In this document: in pieces, positions 40,439 to 52,011 of the stretch
Layout of the letters: every line of letters begins with the position of its first letter
How positions within the stretch are numbered: the stretch's first letter is position 1
Assembly: GCA_012656075.1 (NCBI GenBank)
Contig: JAAKBF010000009.1
Span: forward strand, 930,001-994,000
Direction: 5' to 3'
Origin: Phytophthora hibernalis
Lineage: Eukaryota; Oomycota; Peronosporomycetes; Peronosporales; Peronosporaceae
Length of the DNA: 64,000 nucleotides
Made by a program: the position numbers and the translations under genes
Notes under the pieces: model-generated
What the model was told of the DNA's origin: nothing
The model's input: only the letters and a program-made list of their open reading frames with translations
Databases searched by the model: none

Positions 40439-40801
40439 ATGACGGAGGAGGACAAGAAGCAGCAGGAGGGCGAGGCCTCGGACGACGAGGAGCAGGTGGA
40501 GCAGGTGAAGAGCAAGCAGGACGAGAGCAGCGCCATGGACAAGCTCACAGACCTCGTGGAGGAGAAGCAGATGGACGAGAACAAGATGAAGCAAGCGTTC
40601 CAGGCGCTGCACAAGCAGGAGGAGGCCGACAAGGAGGCGGAGCGGCTGCTGGAGAAGAAGCTGGCGGCTGTGAAGGTGGCCAAGGACGACGTGGCGCTCG
40701 TGGCGCACGAGATGGAGCTGACCACGCAGCAGGCGGACCGCAAGCTGCGCGAGTCTGACGGAGACGTCGTCAAGTGTCTGCAGACGCTGCTCACCGCCTA
40801 A
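40439..40801 (+). CDS. HYPK: HYPK homologue (NatA-associated, UBA-like)
   Basis: 120 residues from the ATG at 40439. An acidic, Lys/Glu/Gln-rich helical N-terminus leads to a C-terminal UBA-like domain, KDDVALVAHEMELTTQQADR then LRESDGDVVKCLQTLL, which matches the HYPK/NAC-alpha type of UBA. HYPK binds and regulates the NatA N-terminal acetyltransferase on ribosomes and has chaperone activity. An in-frame extension upstream of this ATG has no Met start and low-quality sequence, so 40439 is preferred. Single exon with a clean frame. Confidence 0.88.
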   Translation: MTEEDKKQQEGEASDDEEQVEQVKSKQDESSAMDKLTDLVEEKQMDENKMKQAFQALHKQEEADKEAERLLEKKLAAVKVAKDDVALVAHEMELTTQQADRKLRESDGDVVKCLQTLLTA

Positions 40802-40953
40802 TTCGCAGTCTATAATAGACTGTGACGTCTCTTTGTATTGATGTGTTGTCTTGCCAATAGAGAGCAAGGAACAGAGGCTGGAGACAGTGGGGGGCTCTAG
40901 TTTTGTTGTTGTATTGATTGGTTGCAGGGCACGTACACGCACATGGAACGGCT

Positions 40954-42920
40954 TTATGATTGCTGCTGACCCAAGGCTCCGGAGGACATCTTTCTCCTGG
41001 CTTGAGACTTCTGGATCGTACTCATCATGCGTTCGAGCTGCATGTGCTTCATGTCGACGTGGCCGGGCCGTAAGACCTGCAGCGAGTCGCGGAAGTGGTG
41101 ACACGCGGCGACTAACCTCGATCCTTTTCGGTTGGTGTGCGGGTCCAGTGTGTCGACTACGTTCTGGAAATGCATACTCTTCTTGAAGCGCGGGAAGCTG
41201 TCTTTGACCATGAGGCGCATGATCTCGTCACAAGCCTCGTCAAAGAAAGTGGCCTCAATGGCGTCTGCTGGAGACCGTTTGTTCAGCTGCTCTAGGATGC
41301 TGTCACGTATCCGCGCCGGGAGATTGACTTCTTTTGGGGCGTCTGGCTGGACGTATCGCCCGCGGATGTGGTCGGACATCTCGCGTCTTTCGTTGTCATC
41401 CTTGATCACGCGGAACTGTTCGATGTTCTGAAAGAAGAGGAAGTTCTCATCGCTGTGCTCGGACTCGAGGAATGCCTGAAATCGCTGTATCAGGACGCCA
41501 TGTCGCAAAACACTGGCAAAGTCACATCGCTTGCCGAACCACGCTATGTTTGCTGCTGCACCGGCTGAAGGGTATTCTTCAAACAGCTTTTGAACCGTGC
41601 TAAAAGGGCAGGTGAGCAATACTGCAGATGAGCGTGCAGTAACCTTCCCTTTGCGCAAGTTCATGCGGTCGAACGTGAACGGACCCAAATAGCATCCAGG
41701 TGTAAGGAACACGGAGTTGTCGCGTCCAAACTTGCTCGGTTTCCTGTGGCTGCCTGTGATTTCCAATGCTCCGTACACGAGAAACACAAACTTCGGGTCC
41801 TGTGGATCATGCTCGTCGTGTTGCCGAAGTACGATGTCGCCTTTATGAACTTGGTCTTCGATGTCAACCTCGTGGCTGAACCGGATCATTCTTTCACTGG
41901 GTATTGATTCCAGAAATGGCAAGACGCCGCTCAGTATTGTCTTGAGCAACAGTCTTTCTTTCAACAGTTTGACCACGCTCACTCTCGCGTCAGGACACTG
42001 CTCCAATAGCGTGTGGAACGCTTTCTTCTCGATGCTCATGAGCATGCAGCTATCAAGGGCTTTGACTGTAGCTGCACGGGGAATATTGATCAACAACGAC
42101 ATTTCGCCGAAGAAGGATCCTGCCTCCAGCTTTGCTAATGGCCCCGTTGCTCGAGAACTCGTGACTTCGACGGATCCAGCCAACGTGACAAACATCTGCG
42201 TGCTAATACCTTCATCTTCTCGAAAGATCACGCTGTTGCTCGGGTACACGCGGATAGTCGACATTTCCGTGAGTACGGCGAGTTTGTCTTTCGGCAGATT
42301 TGCGAAGAACGGGATGGTCCCAAGAAGGCCTATAAAATCTGCGTTGGTCAACGCATTGAGTGACGAGTCTTTGCTTCCTTGAGTTGCACCAGGCAGAGAC
42401 TGGGGAGGCAAAAGCAGATATCGCGACTGGTTCTGCAAGTCCACGCGAGCGCACACGGTGGACTGGAGTACGACTTCATCACCGCTGCCTTCGGATACGT
42501 ATCGGCAGACTACTTCCTTTCAGATTTCCAGAAGAGAAATACTTCCGATGTGAGGACGACCTCGTTATCTTCTAGTTGAGGGTCAAGTTTGTACCCGAGA
42601 CCAGAAGTGGGCACTACCACTCGCGTATGTCCAAGCGGCATGAACGCCCGAGCATTGAGCGTATTTTTGCCTTTCGAGTCGAAGAGACTTGCACAGCCGT
42701 CGAAAATCACAGCAAGTTGGCCGGCCTGAGCCGGAATTGATGAGCGATGGCCAGTCTGAGATGTACGGTGGCCAGCTTCAGCCTCCGCTTTTCGCACTTG
42801 AGCATAGCGGATGATTTCTTGAATGCTGTCTGCTCCGATGAGCTGGAGGAATAAACTGCCTTCGAAGACCCGCCGAACCTGGACAAATCTGTTGCCTTGG
42901 CTACAACAAACGCCACCCAT
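40954..42920 (-). CDS. cNMP-binding + RGS domain protein, N-acylated
   Basis: ATG at 42920; about 655 residues. It starts MGGVCCSQ: Gly2 and Cys5/Cys6 suggest myristoylation plus palmitoylation. An uncharacterised N-terminal domain (~42900-42480) is followed by a canonical cyclic-nucleotide-binding domain (IPFFANLPKDKLAVL; cassette FFGEMSLLINIPRAAT), then a divergent second one without the cassette Arg (LGPFTFDRMNLRKGK). A full RGS domain ends the protein (FQAFLESEHSDENFLFFQNI, ATFFDEACDEIMRLMVKDSF PRFKKS). It should link cyclic-nucleotide sensing to GTP hydrolysis on G-alpha at the membrane. One frame break near 42530 (AAA run) is repaired by one A. Confidence 0.85.
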
Positions 42921-43640
42921 TGTTCAGATTCGCTACACCGCATCAAGTCACCGCGCAAACGACTCGGTGGCACCCTGGGTAGTTGCACCGTCGTATAGAT
43001 AGATGCCATGACTCTATTTTCGACATGAGGCAGGCACCATAATTACCGATATTTGCGCGGAGGGCATTCACATTGAACCAAACGCTTCAATGTTAAAGAA
43101 TGTGAGGGCCACTGGCTGGTCCTGTAAGCTTTTCAAAGCCGTGTGGATGAATTGGAAAACTAACACCAGAGTGTTTGACCACTACTATTATGCCAAGGAC
43201 GTGCTGCTTTTAGTTTCTGGGGTTAAGTCGACAATTCGAGTTCCCACGAGTTTGTGAATTCGATCACACAGCAAGCTTGACAGTCTGGCTCGCAAGCGCT
43301 TTAGACGGAGGCAAGGTCAGAAGCGAGGAGTCATATTTTTAGTAAGACGTGATGCCTCCAACTGCGGTCAGACACTCGCTATTCCGGGCGATACTGCGTG
43401 TGGTTTCGCCTAATGCTGCCATAAGCCAGAGGCCGTGTAACTCCTTTGCCAGGCTCAAATCAGCACGGCATTTCGTGCTACGGCTCAACGTCCGGGACTG
43501 TCGAGAGATCGTCCGTCCCGCACTTGCTAACGCATCTATCAGGCAGAATTAAGCGCGGGTTTGCAGTCGCGCCGACAGCTTCTGGTGGCTCCTTGGAAAA
43601 GGATGCGTTTGCGTTGATTCCTGAAATTCCCCGCACGACA
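42921..43640. other. Divergent intergenic / 5' region of the Ca2+ channel
   Basis: 720 bp between the cNMP/RGS gene and the first in-frame ATG of the channel. An ATG at 43352 opens 67 codons (MPPTAVRHSLFRAILRVVSP) in another frame and could be the true channel N-terminus if an intron or sequence errors intervene. The channel frame is open from at least 43446 but has no ATG before 43641. Confidence 0.4.
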
Positions 43641-46600
43641 ATGACTCCTCCACCAGAAGCAGGAGCCAAACCAATGAATAAACCACCGACCACTTCCGAA
43701 TATCCCGATAGACCATCAGATTTAAAGAGAAGACTCGGCTTCGTCGAGCTGACAAAGGTGAGGCCTTTTACTGCGAGTAATCGGGAACTATTGATCAACC
43801 TAACGCTGGAAAATTTGTGTATTTAGGGATTCGGCGCAGATTATGTTATTTGCCGGCTCTTGCCGCGAGAGAACGCGGTACGTCGGTGGTGTGTTCTTTT
43901 AGTTACACATCGATACTTCGATCGCTTTATCATCGCGGCAATCGTGGCGAACTCGGTGATACTGGGGTTATCGGATTTCTCCGTGGTAGACTCCGATTTA
44001 AACCCTGCGAGTTCAGGGAAACGATTTGAGGAAGGCACCCTTGTCGACGCATATTCGCTCCAAAACTACATCGTAGAGATTTCCGAGATGCCGTTCACGA
44101 TCATATTCACGACAGAGTGTATACTCAAAATAATCGCGATGGGACTCCAGGGCAAAGGCTCGTATGAGCAAGATACGTGGAATGTCCTCGACTTTTTCGT
44201 TGTCGTATCAAGGTACAGAGTCAGTATGACTGCCTGACTGCGCAGTATGAAGTATTTGCGAGCTCACGTCTTGTTTCTTGTCATTTCCTAGTCTCGTCGC
44301 ATCTCTACCGGGAATGCCAAACGTTTCAGCCATTCGAACAATCCGAGTGCTTCGACCGCTGCGATCACTCTCAGTCATCCCTGGAATGAGGCGCCTCATT
44401 GCTGCACTGTTGAAGGCGTTGCCCGCACTCGGAAATGTTGTGATTCTTCAGATTTTTGTGTTTTTCATTTTCGGGATTTTAGGCATCCAGCTTTTCGGTG
44501 GCAGCATGAACCGCCGATGTCGAACGACAATGTTTCCCGTGAAACTCCCGCTTGATGACACCAATGAAGCGATTTGGCCAGTTCCCCAAGACTACCTGGA
44601 CGAAGTGTATGGCAACGAGACCGCGTTTTACTGCATCGACGGCCCACTACTCGACTACGAGAGCAGCACAAGTGAATATGTAAAAGAAACATCACCTTGG
44701 AGTACTGCCCAAGACTGCTTCTGGCCTGTTGATGATGACGACGAGTCTCTGTGTGCTGCGACAGGGCAAGCAGGAAATCACGCTTGCAACGACGGCATGA
44801 CTTGTGGTTCGGACTACGACGCATACGGAAACCCTCGCTTTCGGCACCCCAAGGCAATGAAAAATGCTTTGTATCGGCGTAGCTTGGACTGGGGTCTCGC
44901 AACATTTGATAACATTGGCCGAGCATTTTTTACAATTTTCCAATCCATTACACAAGAAGGCTGGACTAACATCATGTACATGGTGATGGATTCATCACAG
45001 CCAACAATCGGAGCTATCTTTTTGTGGTGCTCATTATTTTCGCGTCATTCTTCGTGATGAACTTGACACTAGCAGTCATTTCCGAGGAGTTCAATCTTGA
45101 TCAGAAACCTGGAAAGACAGCCGCCCAGAAACGAGAAGAGGAGAAAAGAGCAAAGTTGGAGCGAGAAAAGGCCGATAAAATGGCTCGTGAACACTGGCTG
45201 AATGCTATTGTGTCTCATAAATTGTTTGCCGCGTTTATTATGGCTGTGATTCTTGCAAACACCGCCATTTTAGCACTCGATCATTACCCAATGCCTACTG
45301 CCATGGATGAAGACCTCGAAATTGTAAATTTCGCGCTCTCCTGTGTCTTCGTCGTAGAGATGGTGATGAAATTATTTGGTCTTGGGTTACGCCAATACTC
45401 ACGTGACAGGTTCAATTTGTTCGATGCATTCATCGTAACGATGGGAATACTAGAGACTGTTGCATCCCCGCCATCTTTCATGTCGAATAACCCCCTAAAA
45501 GGGGGCAGTGTCAGCGTTGCGATCATTTCGGCTTTTTCGTGTCTTTAAGCTTGCTCGAGACTGGAGATCGCTTCGTGAGCTCCTTGAAATGATTATTCGC
45601 GCTGTTGCGAGTATTGCAAACTTTGGAGTACTTCTCTTCCTATTTATCTATATCTATGCCTTGGTAGGCGTCCAGGTAACCAGACTGAGTAATGCTCTTC
45701 AACAAAGGATGAATATCAAGACTGACTTGTGCCTTTTCCTGCTTGCTGCAGTTCTTTGGAAACACCATGCGCTTCGATGATGAAGGCTATCCAACACCGT
45801 TCACACTAGAAGGGTTCTGGGATGGAACGGTAAGGAACCTTAGTTTGATTTTAAGCTTAGCAGTGACTAACAACATCAAATTTCCTCAATCGTGACCAGG
45901 TTCCGCGAAACAATTTCGATACCTTGCTGTGGGCTGCTGTCACGGTCTTTCAGATCATTACCGGAGAGGATTGGAACAACATCATGTACTACGCAATCCT
46001 CGGTAATGGCATGCTTTCATGCATTTACTTCATCTCGCTGGTAAGTTGTTGTTCCTTCACTTCTAGAACGTAGTCCTTAACCCATTTTTGCTGTACCCAG
46101 GTGATCTTAGGTGATTTCGTGCTTATGAATCTGTTTCTGGCGCTACTACTCGATAACTTCGGCGGCGATGGCGACGAAGAGCAGGCGATGGAAAAGCAAG
46201 AAGAAACAAAAAACTGGCCCAGAAGATGTCCGTAATGAGTATGAAAGTTGTTCCCGTTACCTCAGAGAACGAGCGAACAACGACTACCAGAGGAAGTTTC
46301 TTGCTAGTATCGACAGCATTTTCGCTGGGGGCACGCCGGCAGTCAATAGTTGAGATGGACGAGGATGGGGACGAAGAAGATGTTCGAGTAGTCAACATGG
46401 AGAAGTTTGCAGACGAACTTACACCAAGTGTGCCTCTGGCAAAAACAGTCTACATTGAGCCACCGGGCCGACTCACACTTCCGACCGCATCGACTAACAC
46501 GGACGGCACAGGCGGCAGGCAAGGCAGCTTGAGAGGGAAATCGCTGAGCAAGTTAAAGGAAAGAGTCAGTGCTCGCGGCAGTATTATAGCAAGCGCGCGG

Positions 46601-49268
46601 GCGAGTATTGTATCTGGCATGATGTTAGTCACTGGTGCCCAGCCGCCTCCAGATCAAGCTGAAGAACAAGACGAAATAAGCAATCTGGAACCAACATTCA
46701 GCACAGGAAGGTCCTTGTTCCTTTTCGCGGAAGAGTCACGGATACGCCGTGTCGCCTGCTTCCTATCTGGCCATCGGTGGTTTGATTCGACTGTCTTTGG
46801 CCTTATCGTCGTATCTTCCATTGCACTGGCCGTCGACAACCCACTCGCTGATCCCCAGTCGGGTCTTGCTACGTTCCTGAAAGGACTGGACAAAGGTTTC
46901 GCAGTGATCTTTGCGCTTGAAATGGTGATTAAAATCGTTGCAATGGGTCTCGTCATGCACAAAGGAGCATACTTACGCAATAGCTGGAACGTCATCGATG
47001 GCGTCATTGTGGTTACCTCGATCATTATGCTCGTAGCGGAATCGTCTGGTCAAGGGAAAAACCTAAAATCTCTGCGGTCGCTCCGTGGTCTCAGAACATT
47101 TCGCCCTTTGCGAATGATTAGCCGTCGGCCAGGGCTGAAGCTGGTGGTGAACGCTTTATTTGAAGCCATTCCAGAGGTGATGAACGTATTATTCGTCTGT
47201 ATGCTCTTCTTCCTCATCTTCAGCATCGTGGCGGTAAACTACTTGAAAGGCACATTTTATGCGTGCAGTGGGGACGCCTACATCGCGTTATCCGATGCCC
47301 AACTAAGCCTTCTTGTTACTCCAAGAACTTGGGAGACACTTTCCGATCTCGAACGCAGTTGGTTTACTGGCACACAATGCGATGGGTTCCCTACCACCGA
47401 CACCCTGACATCTCAATATATATGTGGGTGTTGGGGAGCTGATTGGGGTGCAGTCCTTCCCCAAAATTTCGATAATGTTGGAGCTGCCATGCTGACATTC
47501 TTTGAGATTTCTACTACGGAAGGCTGGGCAGATGTAATGATGGCAGCAATTGATTCGAATGGTATTGGCATGCAACCCATTCGCGACAACAACATGATGT
47601 GGGCTCTATTCTTCGTGCTCTTCATCATGGTTGGCAGCTTCTTCGTCGTCAACCTTTTCGTGGGCGTTATCATCGACAACTTTAACCGCATGAAAGCTGC
47701 CTTGGGTGGAGACTTTATGCTCACACCAGAACAGAAGAAATGGATCGAAGCACAAAAAGCTGCTTCTCGGGTTGGCCCAGTTCGGATTTTGAAGCCTCCA
47801 AGAGAGCAATTCCGGCGCATCTTGTTTTATCTCGTCAAATGCAGCGCTTCGAATGGTTCATCATGATATGCATCATCGTGAACACGTTTCTCATGGCTGC
47901 CCAATTCTTTGGACAATCAACGCTACAAGCCTACGTCATTAATATTATAAACGAGGTCTTCGCGGTGATCTTCACGACGGAAGCTTTGTTCAAGCTGACA
48001 GCATTTGGGTTGGAGTATTTCGAAGACCAGTGGAACCAATTCGACTTCTTTGTGGTACTGGGGACACTGTTGAGCGTTGTAGTAGAGCTATTTACTGGAG
48101 CTTCCGTTCGATCACTCGCTATGCTGGTGCGTGTTTTTAGAGTCACGCGTATTCTGCGGTTGGTCAAAGCATCGAAAAGCATCCGGCAGATCTTGCTGAC
48201 GCTGTACATTGCTCTTCCGGGTCTCAGCAACATCACGTCCATCCTGTTTTTGATGCTGTTCATCTACTCGACCATGGGGGTTCAGATCTTCGCCAAAGTT
48301 GCTCTGTCAGACAACATCGACAGTCACGCCAACTTCCAGGATTTTGGTAAAGGATTTCTCTTCTTGCTTCGCGCTGCAACAGGTGAAGCCTGGAACAGCT
48401 GCATGCATGACTTGGCGTCGAGTACAGAAGGCTGTGTTGATGATCCTCCCTACGATCCAACTATGTGCGGGTTTAACACCTACGAGGGATGCGTACCTTT
48501 GAACGGCTGCGGGAACCCAATCGCCTACGCTTTCTTCTGCACATTCACGTTGCTGGTGACGTACGTCATGCTCAACCTCACGATCGCCGTTATCCTCGAG
48601 GGTTTCTCTCTTTCGCACGAAGACGAGGAACCGTTGTTTGAGCCTGAGATTCTTGATGAATTCCAGACCAAATGGGCCGACATCGACCCTAAAGCCACTG
48701 GGTTCGTCAAGGTGGACAAGATGCTGCTGCTTGTGAATCTGTTGAGGCCTCCTCTGGGGAAGCTTGGTGTCCCCTTCGACATGGCTCACTTCTTCAAGTA
48801 TATGTGTACGTTTCGATGCTGCCATCCTAACCAACTCGTTCTCCTTTCTAACGCAATTCTGGGTTTGCAGGCCAACTCAAGGTCCCTCTGTACGAAGACG
48901 AATACGTCCATTTCCGCGACGTGCTGCTCGCCATGACGCGGGAAATGGTCAAAGTACGTTTGCTCTAGACAACGCTGTAAAAACATTCCCCACTAACCTG
49001 CACACTGTAGCTCAACGCAGGAACCATCACCGACATGCCCGCCGACCAGGACGCCACGAACGCCGGTGCTCCTGGCGCCAAGCGACGTATCGAGTTCTTG
49101 GCGCACCAGTACTTCGGGGCGCGCCGCATCCAGCGCCGAGTGGCCGAGTGGCTGCGCATCAAGCGGCAGCTCGAGAAGAAGTACATGGAAGAGTACAAGA
49201 ACAAGATCAAGAAGCCCAGCGGCCGCCCCAGAAAGCAGCGCGACGCACGCGTCTTCACCATAGGATAG
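43641..49268 (+). CDS. Four-domain voltage-gated Ca2+ channel alpha-1-like
   Basis: About 1,650 residues with four repeats of six membrane helices. S4 sensors: IRTIRVLRPLRSLSV (I), LRSFRLFRVFKLARDWRSL (II), LRSLRGLRTFRPLRMISRR (III), LVRVFRVTRILRLVKASKS (IV). The pore loops are TQEGW, TGEDW, TTEGW and TGEAW, an EEEE ring typical of Ca2+ selectivity. A Cys-rich extracellular loop lies in repeat I. Introns: 43758-43826, 44213-44291, 45676-45751, 45830-45899, 46041-46100, 48806-48870, 48954-49010. The last exon encodes a basic IQ-like tail (RRIQRRVAEWLRIKRQLEKK). Frame breaks near 45022 (T run), 45497, 46210 (A run) and 47838 are each repaired by one base. The start is uncertain. The likely role is Ca2+ entry in flagellated zoospores. 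Confidence 0.9.
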
Positions 49269-49336
49269 CAACAACCCCCGTCGTCTCGTCCCCTTACAAA
49301 TAAACTCACAGGACAAAAGTCTCTCGTTGCTTTGAA

Positions 49337-49816
49337 TTACCGTCGACCTGCGCGGCGGCCTTCGCGTCGCTCTGCGTCCTTGCGGAAGGCCCAATCCACG
49401 CGGATCGTGCTGCCCAGGATCTCCTGCCCGTCCATGCGCTCCATGGCCGCCTTGGCGTCCTCGAAGCTCTCGAATTCCACGAGCGCGTAGCCCTTGACGA
49501 AGCCCGAGCGACGGTCCAAGTTCAGGTGCAGGTCCTTTACCTGTGCGTCCTCTGCGAAGGCGTCCATCACGTCCTCCTCCTGTGCCTCCTCGTGCACGCC
49601 CGTGACAAAGAGCAGCCAGCCTTCCACGGACCGCAGCGCCGTCGAGTGGTCTCTGGGCGACGTCTGCAGCTTCTCGAACACGCCACTCTCGGCAGGGTAG
49701 CGAGCCACGTCCATCGCTGCGGAGCCAGTTCCACGGCCCTTCACCACGCGCGGCTTGTCCTCCTCCTCCTCTACGACCATGGCCGTGTCGCTCTCGTAGT
49801 CCACCTCATCCGCCAT
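49337..49816 (-). CDS. RBM8A: RBM8A/Y14 exon-junction-complex protein
   Basis: 159 residues from the ATG at 49816, single exon. An acidic start (MADEVDYESDTAMVVEEEED) precedes one RRM with family-specific blocks: SVEGWLLFVTGVHEEAQEED, HLNLDRRSGFVKGYALVEF, and the Arg-rich tail. Y14 pairs with Mago in the exon-junction complex that marks spliced mRNAs. It ends 68 bp from the Ca2+ channel stop, in convergent orientation. Confidence 0.95.
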   Translation of the reverse strand: MADEVDYESDTAMVVEEEEDKPRVVKGRGTGSAAMDVARYPAESGVFEKLQTSPRDHSTALRSVEGWLLFVTGVHEEAQEEDVMDAFAEDAQVKDLHLNLDRRSGFVKGYALVEFESFEDAKAAMERMDGQEILGSTIRVDWAFRKDAERREGRRAGRR

Positions 49817-50016
49817 GACTTTCTCTTGGATTGTGGGGAGCTGCTCGAGTTAACAGTAAGTACGGATGGGATGGATACATGTAGCCATGTTGAAGGGAGA
49901 GAGATGTAGCCATGATGAAAAGGCAACTTGTTGGGGTTAGTAGGCGGGTTAAATACTTCCGAGGAAGCGGGGAGCTGACGCATGAAAGCGTGGCTGCTGC
50001 ACAACTGACGGCGAGG

Positions 50017-51165
50017 TCAGACGTTTCTTGAGGAGCGGAAGCGGTGTAAGGAACGCTGCAGAGGCTCGCCGTCCTGCAGGGCCTCGAGGATCTTGTTGTC
50101 CTGGTCCTCGATGATCTCCGCCTTGCTGGCGATGACTTCAGCGCGCTCGACCGGGATCACGAGCACGCCGTTGATGTCTCCGCGGATGATGTCGTTCTGC
50201 CGCACCACGCAGCCGGAGACCACCACGGGACAGTTCACTTCGGCAATCATTGTCGAGCCGTACTCGCCGTGCACTGACGTCCCCGTTGCAAACGCAGGGA
50301 AGTGCATCGTGCAGAGCTCCTGCACGTCCCGCACACGTCCGTCTGTGACGACACCGGCCACACTTCGAGTCTTGGATGCCGTAGCGAGCAGTCCCCAAAT
50401 ACAGCCGACTTGACCCCCGTCGGGGCGCTGATCACCACCACCTGCCCCATCTCGGCCGTATCCATGTATTCATACGAGCCGTACGAGCCGTCACCGGTCA
50501 TGGCGCCCGTGATCGGCATCATCTTGACTGTGAGTGCCGGTCCGCAGATGTTCATGGCCAGGGGGCGTCGTACCCGCGGACGAGGTCCACATCCAGCAAA
50601 TGTCCCTGGATCTTCATCTGCGCCATGGCGTCTGCGATGACACAAGTGGAGAGTTTGGCCAGGCGGAGCAGCACCTCCGACAGGTCCAGCGGCTCTCCCT
50701 CGGCCTGCAGCATGTTGGAGAGCAATTGCTGCTCGGACCTTCTCAGAGCCAACGTCTGGGCTGTCTCCACCCCGCGTTGCTGTACACGTCCGAGTTGGCG
50801 GTGGGGACTACAGCCAGGGACGCCACCGTCGCAGCCATCGAGTCGGCTGCTTCCGTCACCGACTGCGACTCGGAATTGGTCGTAGACACATGGTTTTTCT
50901 TCTTCCCCTTCTTGGACTTGGGTCCCTCGTACGGGTCGTAGGCCACGGGCGGCAGGTTGGACGGGAGACTCGTCTCTCGTTTGATCTGGTTGTGCTCGAA
51001 CGTGGGCATACACTGCGCCTTGAGGTGCTCTGCCAGGCGCGTGGCGTTGCTCGCGTACTGTTTGTTGCACTTCTGGCACTGGTAGCGCACCATGCCCTTG
51101 GCCTTGCCGGCCTCGGGCTCCAGCCGCGTGAAGTAGTCGTACACGTTGCTCGGCTTGCGTCCCAT
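50017..51165 (-). CDS. BED zinc finger fused to RraA-like aldolase-fold domain
   Basis: ATG at 51165. Residues 1-55 form a BED-type zinc finger (VYDYFTRLE, YQCQKCNKQYASNATRLAEH, then C). A Lys-rich linker with a nuclear-localisation-like KSKKGKKKN follows, then a complete RraA/HMG-aldolase-like domain: RLAKLSTCVIADAMAQMKIQ, NICGPALTVK, GQVVVISA, the catalytic loop GVVTDGRVRDVQEL with its Arg-Asp pair, and CVVRQNDIIRGDIN. BED fingers come from hAT transposases and bind DNA; RraA proteins are metal-dependent aldolases/decarboxylases or RNase E regulators. Three frame breaks (GGGG near 50780, CCCC near 50572, GGGG near 50398) are each repaired by one base. It is head-to-head with a BED-less paralogue. 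Confidence 0.82.
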
Positions 51166-51337
51166 GCGTGGCGATGTAGTTTACGATGATTTATGACCAG
51201 TTGCTGAAATGTATGGAGGGTTGTATGCCAGCGTTTTTGACGAATGGAAACGGTTATAAATTTAAAAACGGAATGCATTTTGACGAATCAGAGTGGTGGA
51301 AAGAGTGACTTCAACATGACCTTCAGTCCTCGAAATC
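51166..51337. promoter_or_regulatory. Bidirectional promoter between RraA-like paralogues
   Basis: Only 172 bp separate the two divergent start codons. The region contains GTGACTTCAACATGACCTTC at 51305-51324, close to the plus-strand start, a variant of the ACTTCAACTT element seen upstream of other genes here. Confidence 0.5.
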
Positions 51338-52011
51338 ATGACGGCCCCTTCGCTTGTAGACCATGACGTGCTGCAGCGTCTGGCCAAGCTCTCAGTGTGT
51401 GCGATCGCCGACGCCATAGCCAAGCTCAAGATCCAGGGCCACCTCGTGGACGTGCGTCTCGTGCGCGGCTTCGACGCTCCTTTGGCCACCGACATCTGCG
51501 GTCCAGCCTTCACGGTACAAGTCGTTCCTGCCACGGGCGCCGCAGTCAAGAAGCTGCCGTTCCACTACGTGGACAAGACCGAGAGCGGGCAGGTCGTCGT
51601 CATCAGCGCCCCGGACGGCAGCACCTCGGGCGTGTTCGAGGCCTATTGGCGACGGCCGCCAAGGCTCGCGGTGCTGCAGGCGTCGTGACGGACGGATGCG
51701 TGCGAGATGTGCAAGAGCTGTGTGCCATGGGCTTCCCTGCCTTCTCTCGAGATACGTCGGTGCATGGGCAGCAGGGCGCCTCATCCGTCGTGGGCGTCAA
51801 CTGCCCCGTGGTGGTCGCGGGCTGCGTGGTGCGTCAAAACGACGTCATCCGTGGCGACATTAATGGGGTCATTGTCGTCCCCGCTGAATGTGCTGCAGAG
51901 GTCGCAGCCAAGGCCGAGATCATCGAGAAGCAGGACAACAAGGTCGCAGCAGTTGTCAAGCAGGGCGAAGGTCTGCAACACTCGTTCCAGCGCTTCCGCT
52001 CGCGACTGTAG
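51338..52011 (+). CDS. RraA-like (HMG/CHA aldolase family) protein
   Basis: ATG at 51338; ~224 residues without any zinc finger. It is closely related to the C-terminal domain of the neighbouring minus-strand gene: RLAKLSVCAIADAIAKLKIQ, ICGPAFTVQ, GVVTDGCVRDVQELCAMGFP, CVVRQNDVIRGDINGVIVVP. The Arg-Asp catalytic pair and the metal-binding Asp are present. Members of this family cleave 4-hydroxy-4-methyl-2-oxoglutarate or decarboxylate oxaloacetate; the actual substrate is unknown. One break near 51640 (TTCGAGG) is restored by one G, giving VFGGLLATAAKARGA. Confidence 0.85.
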
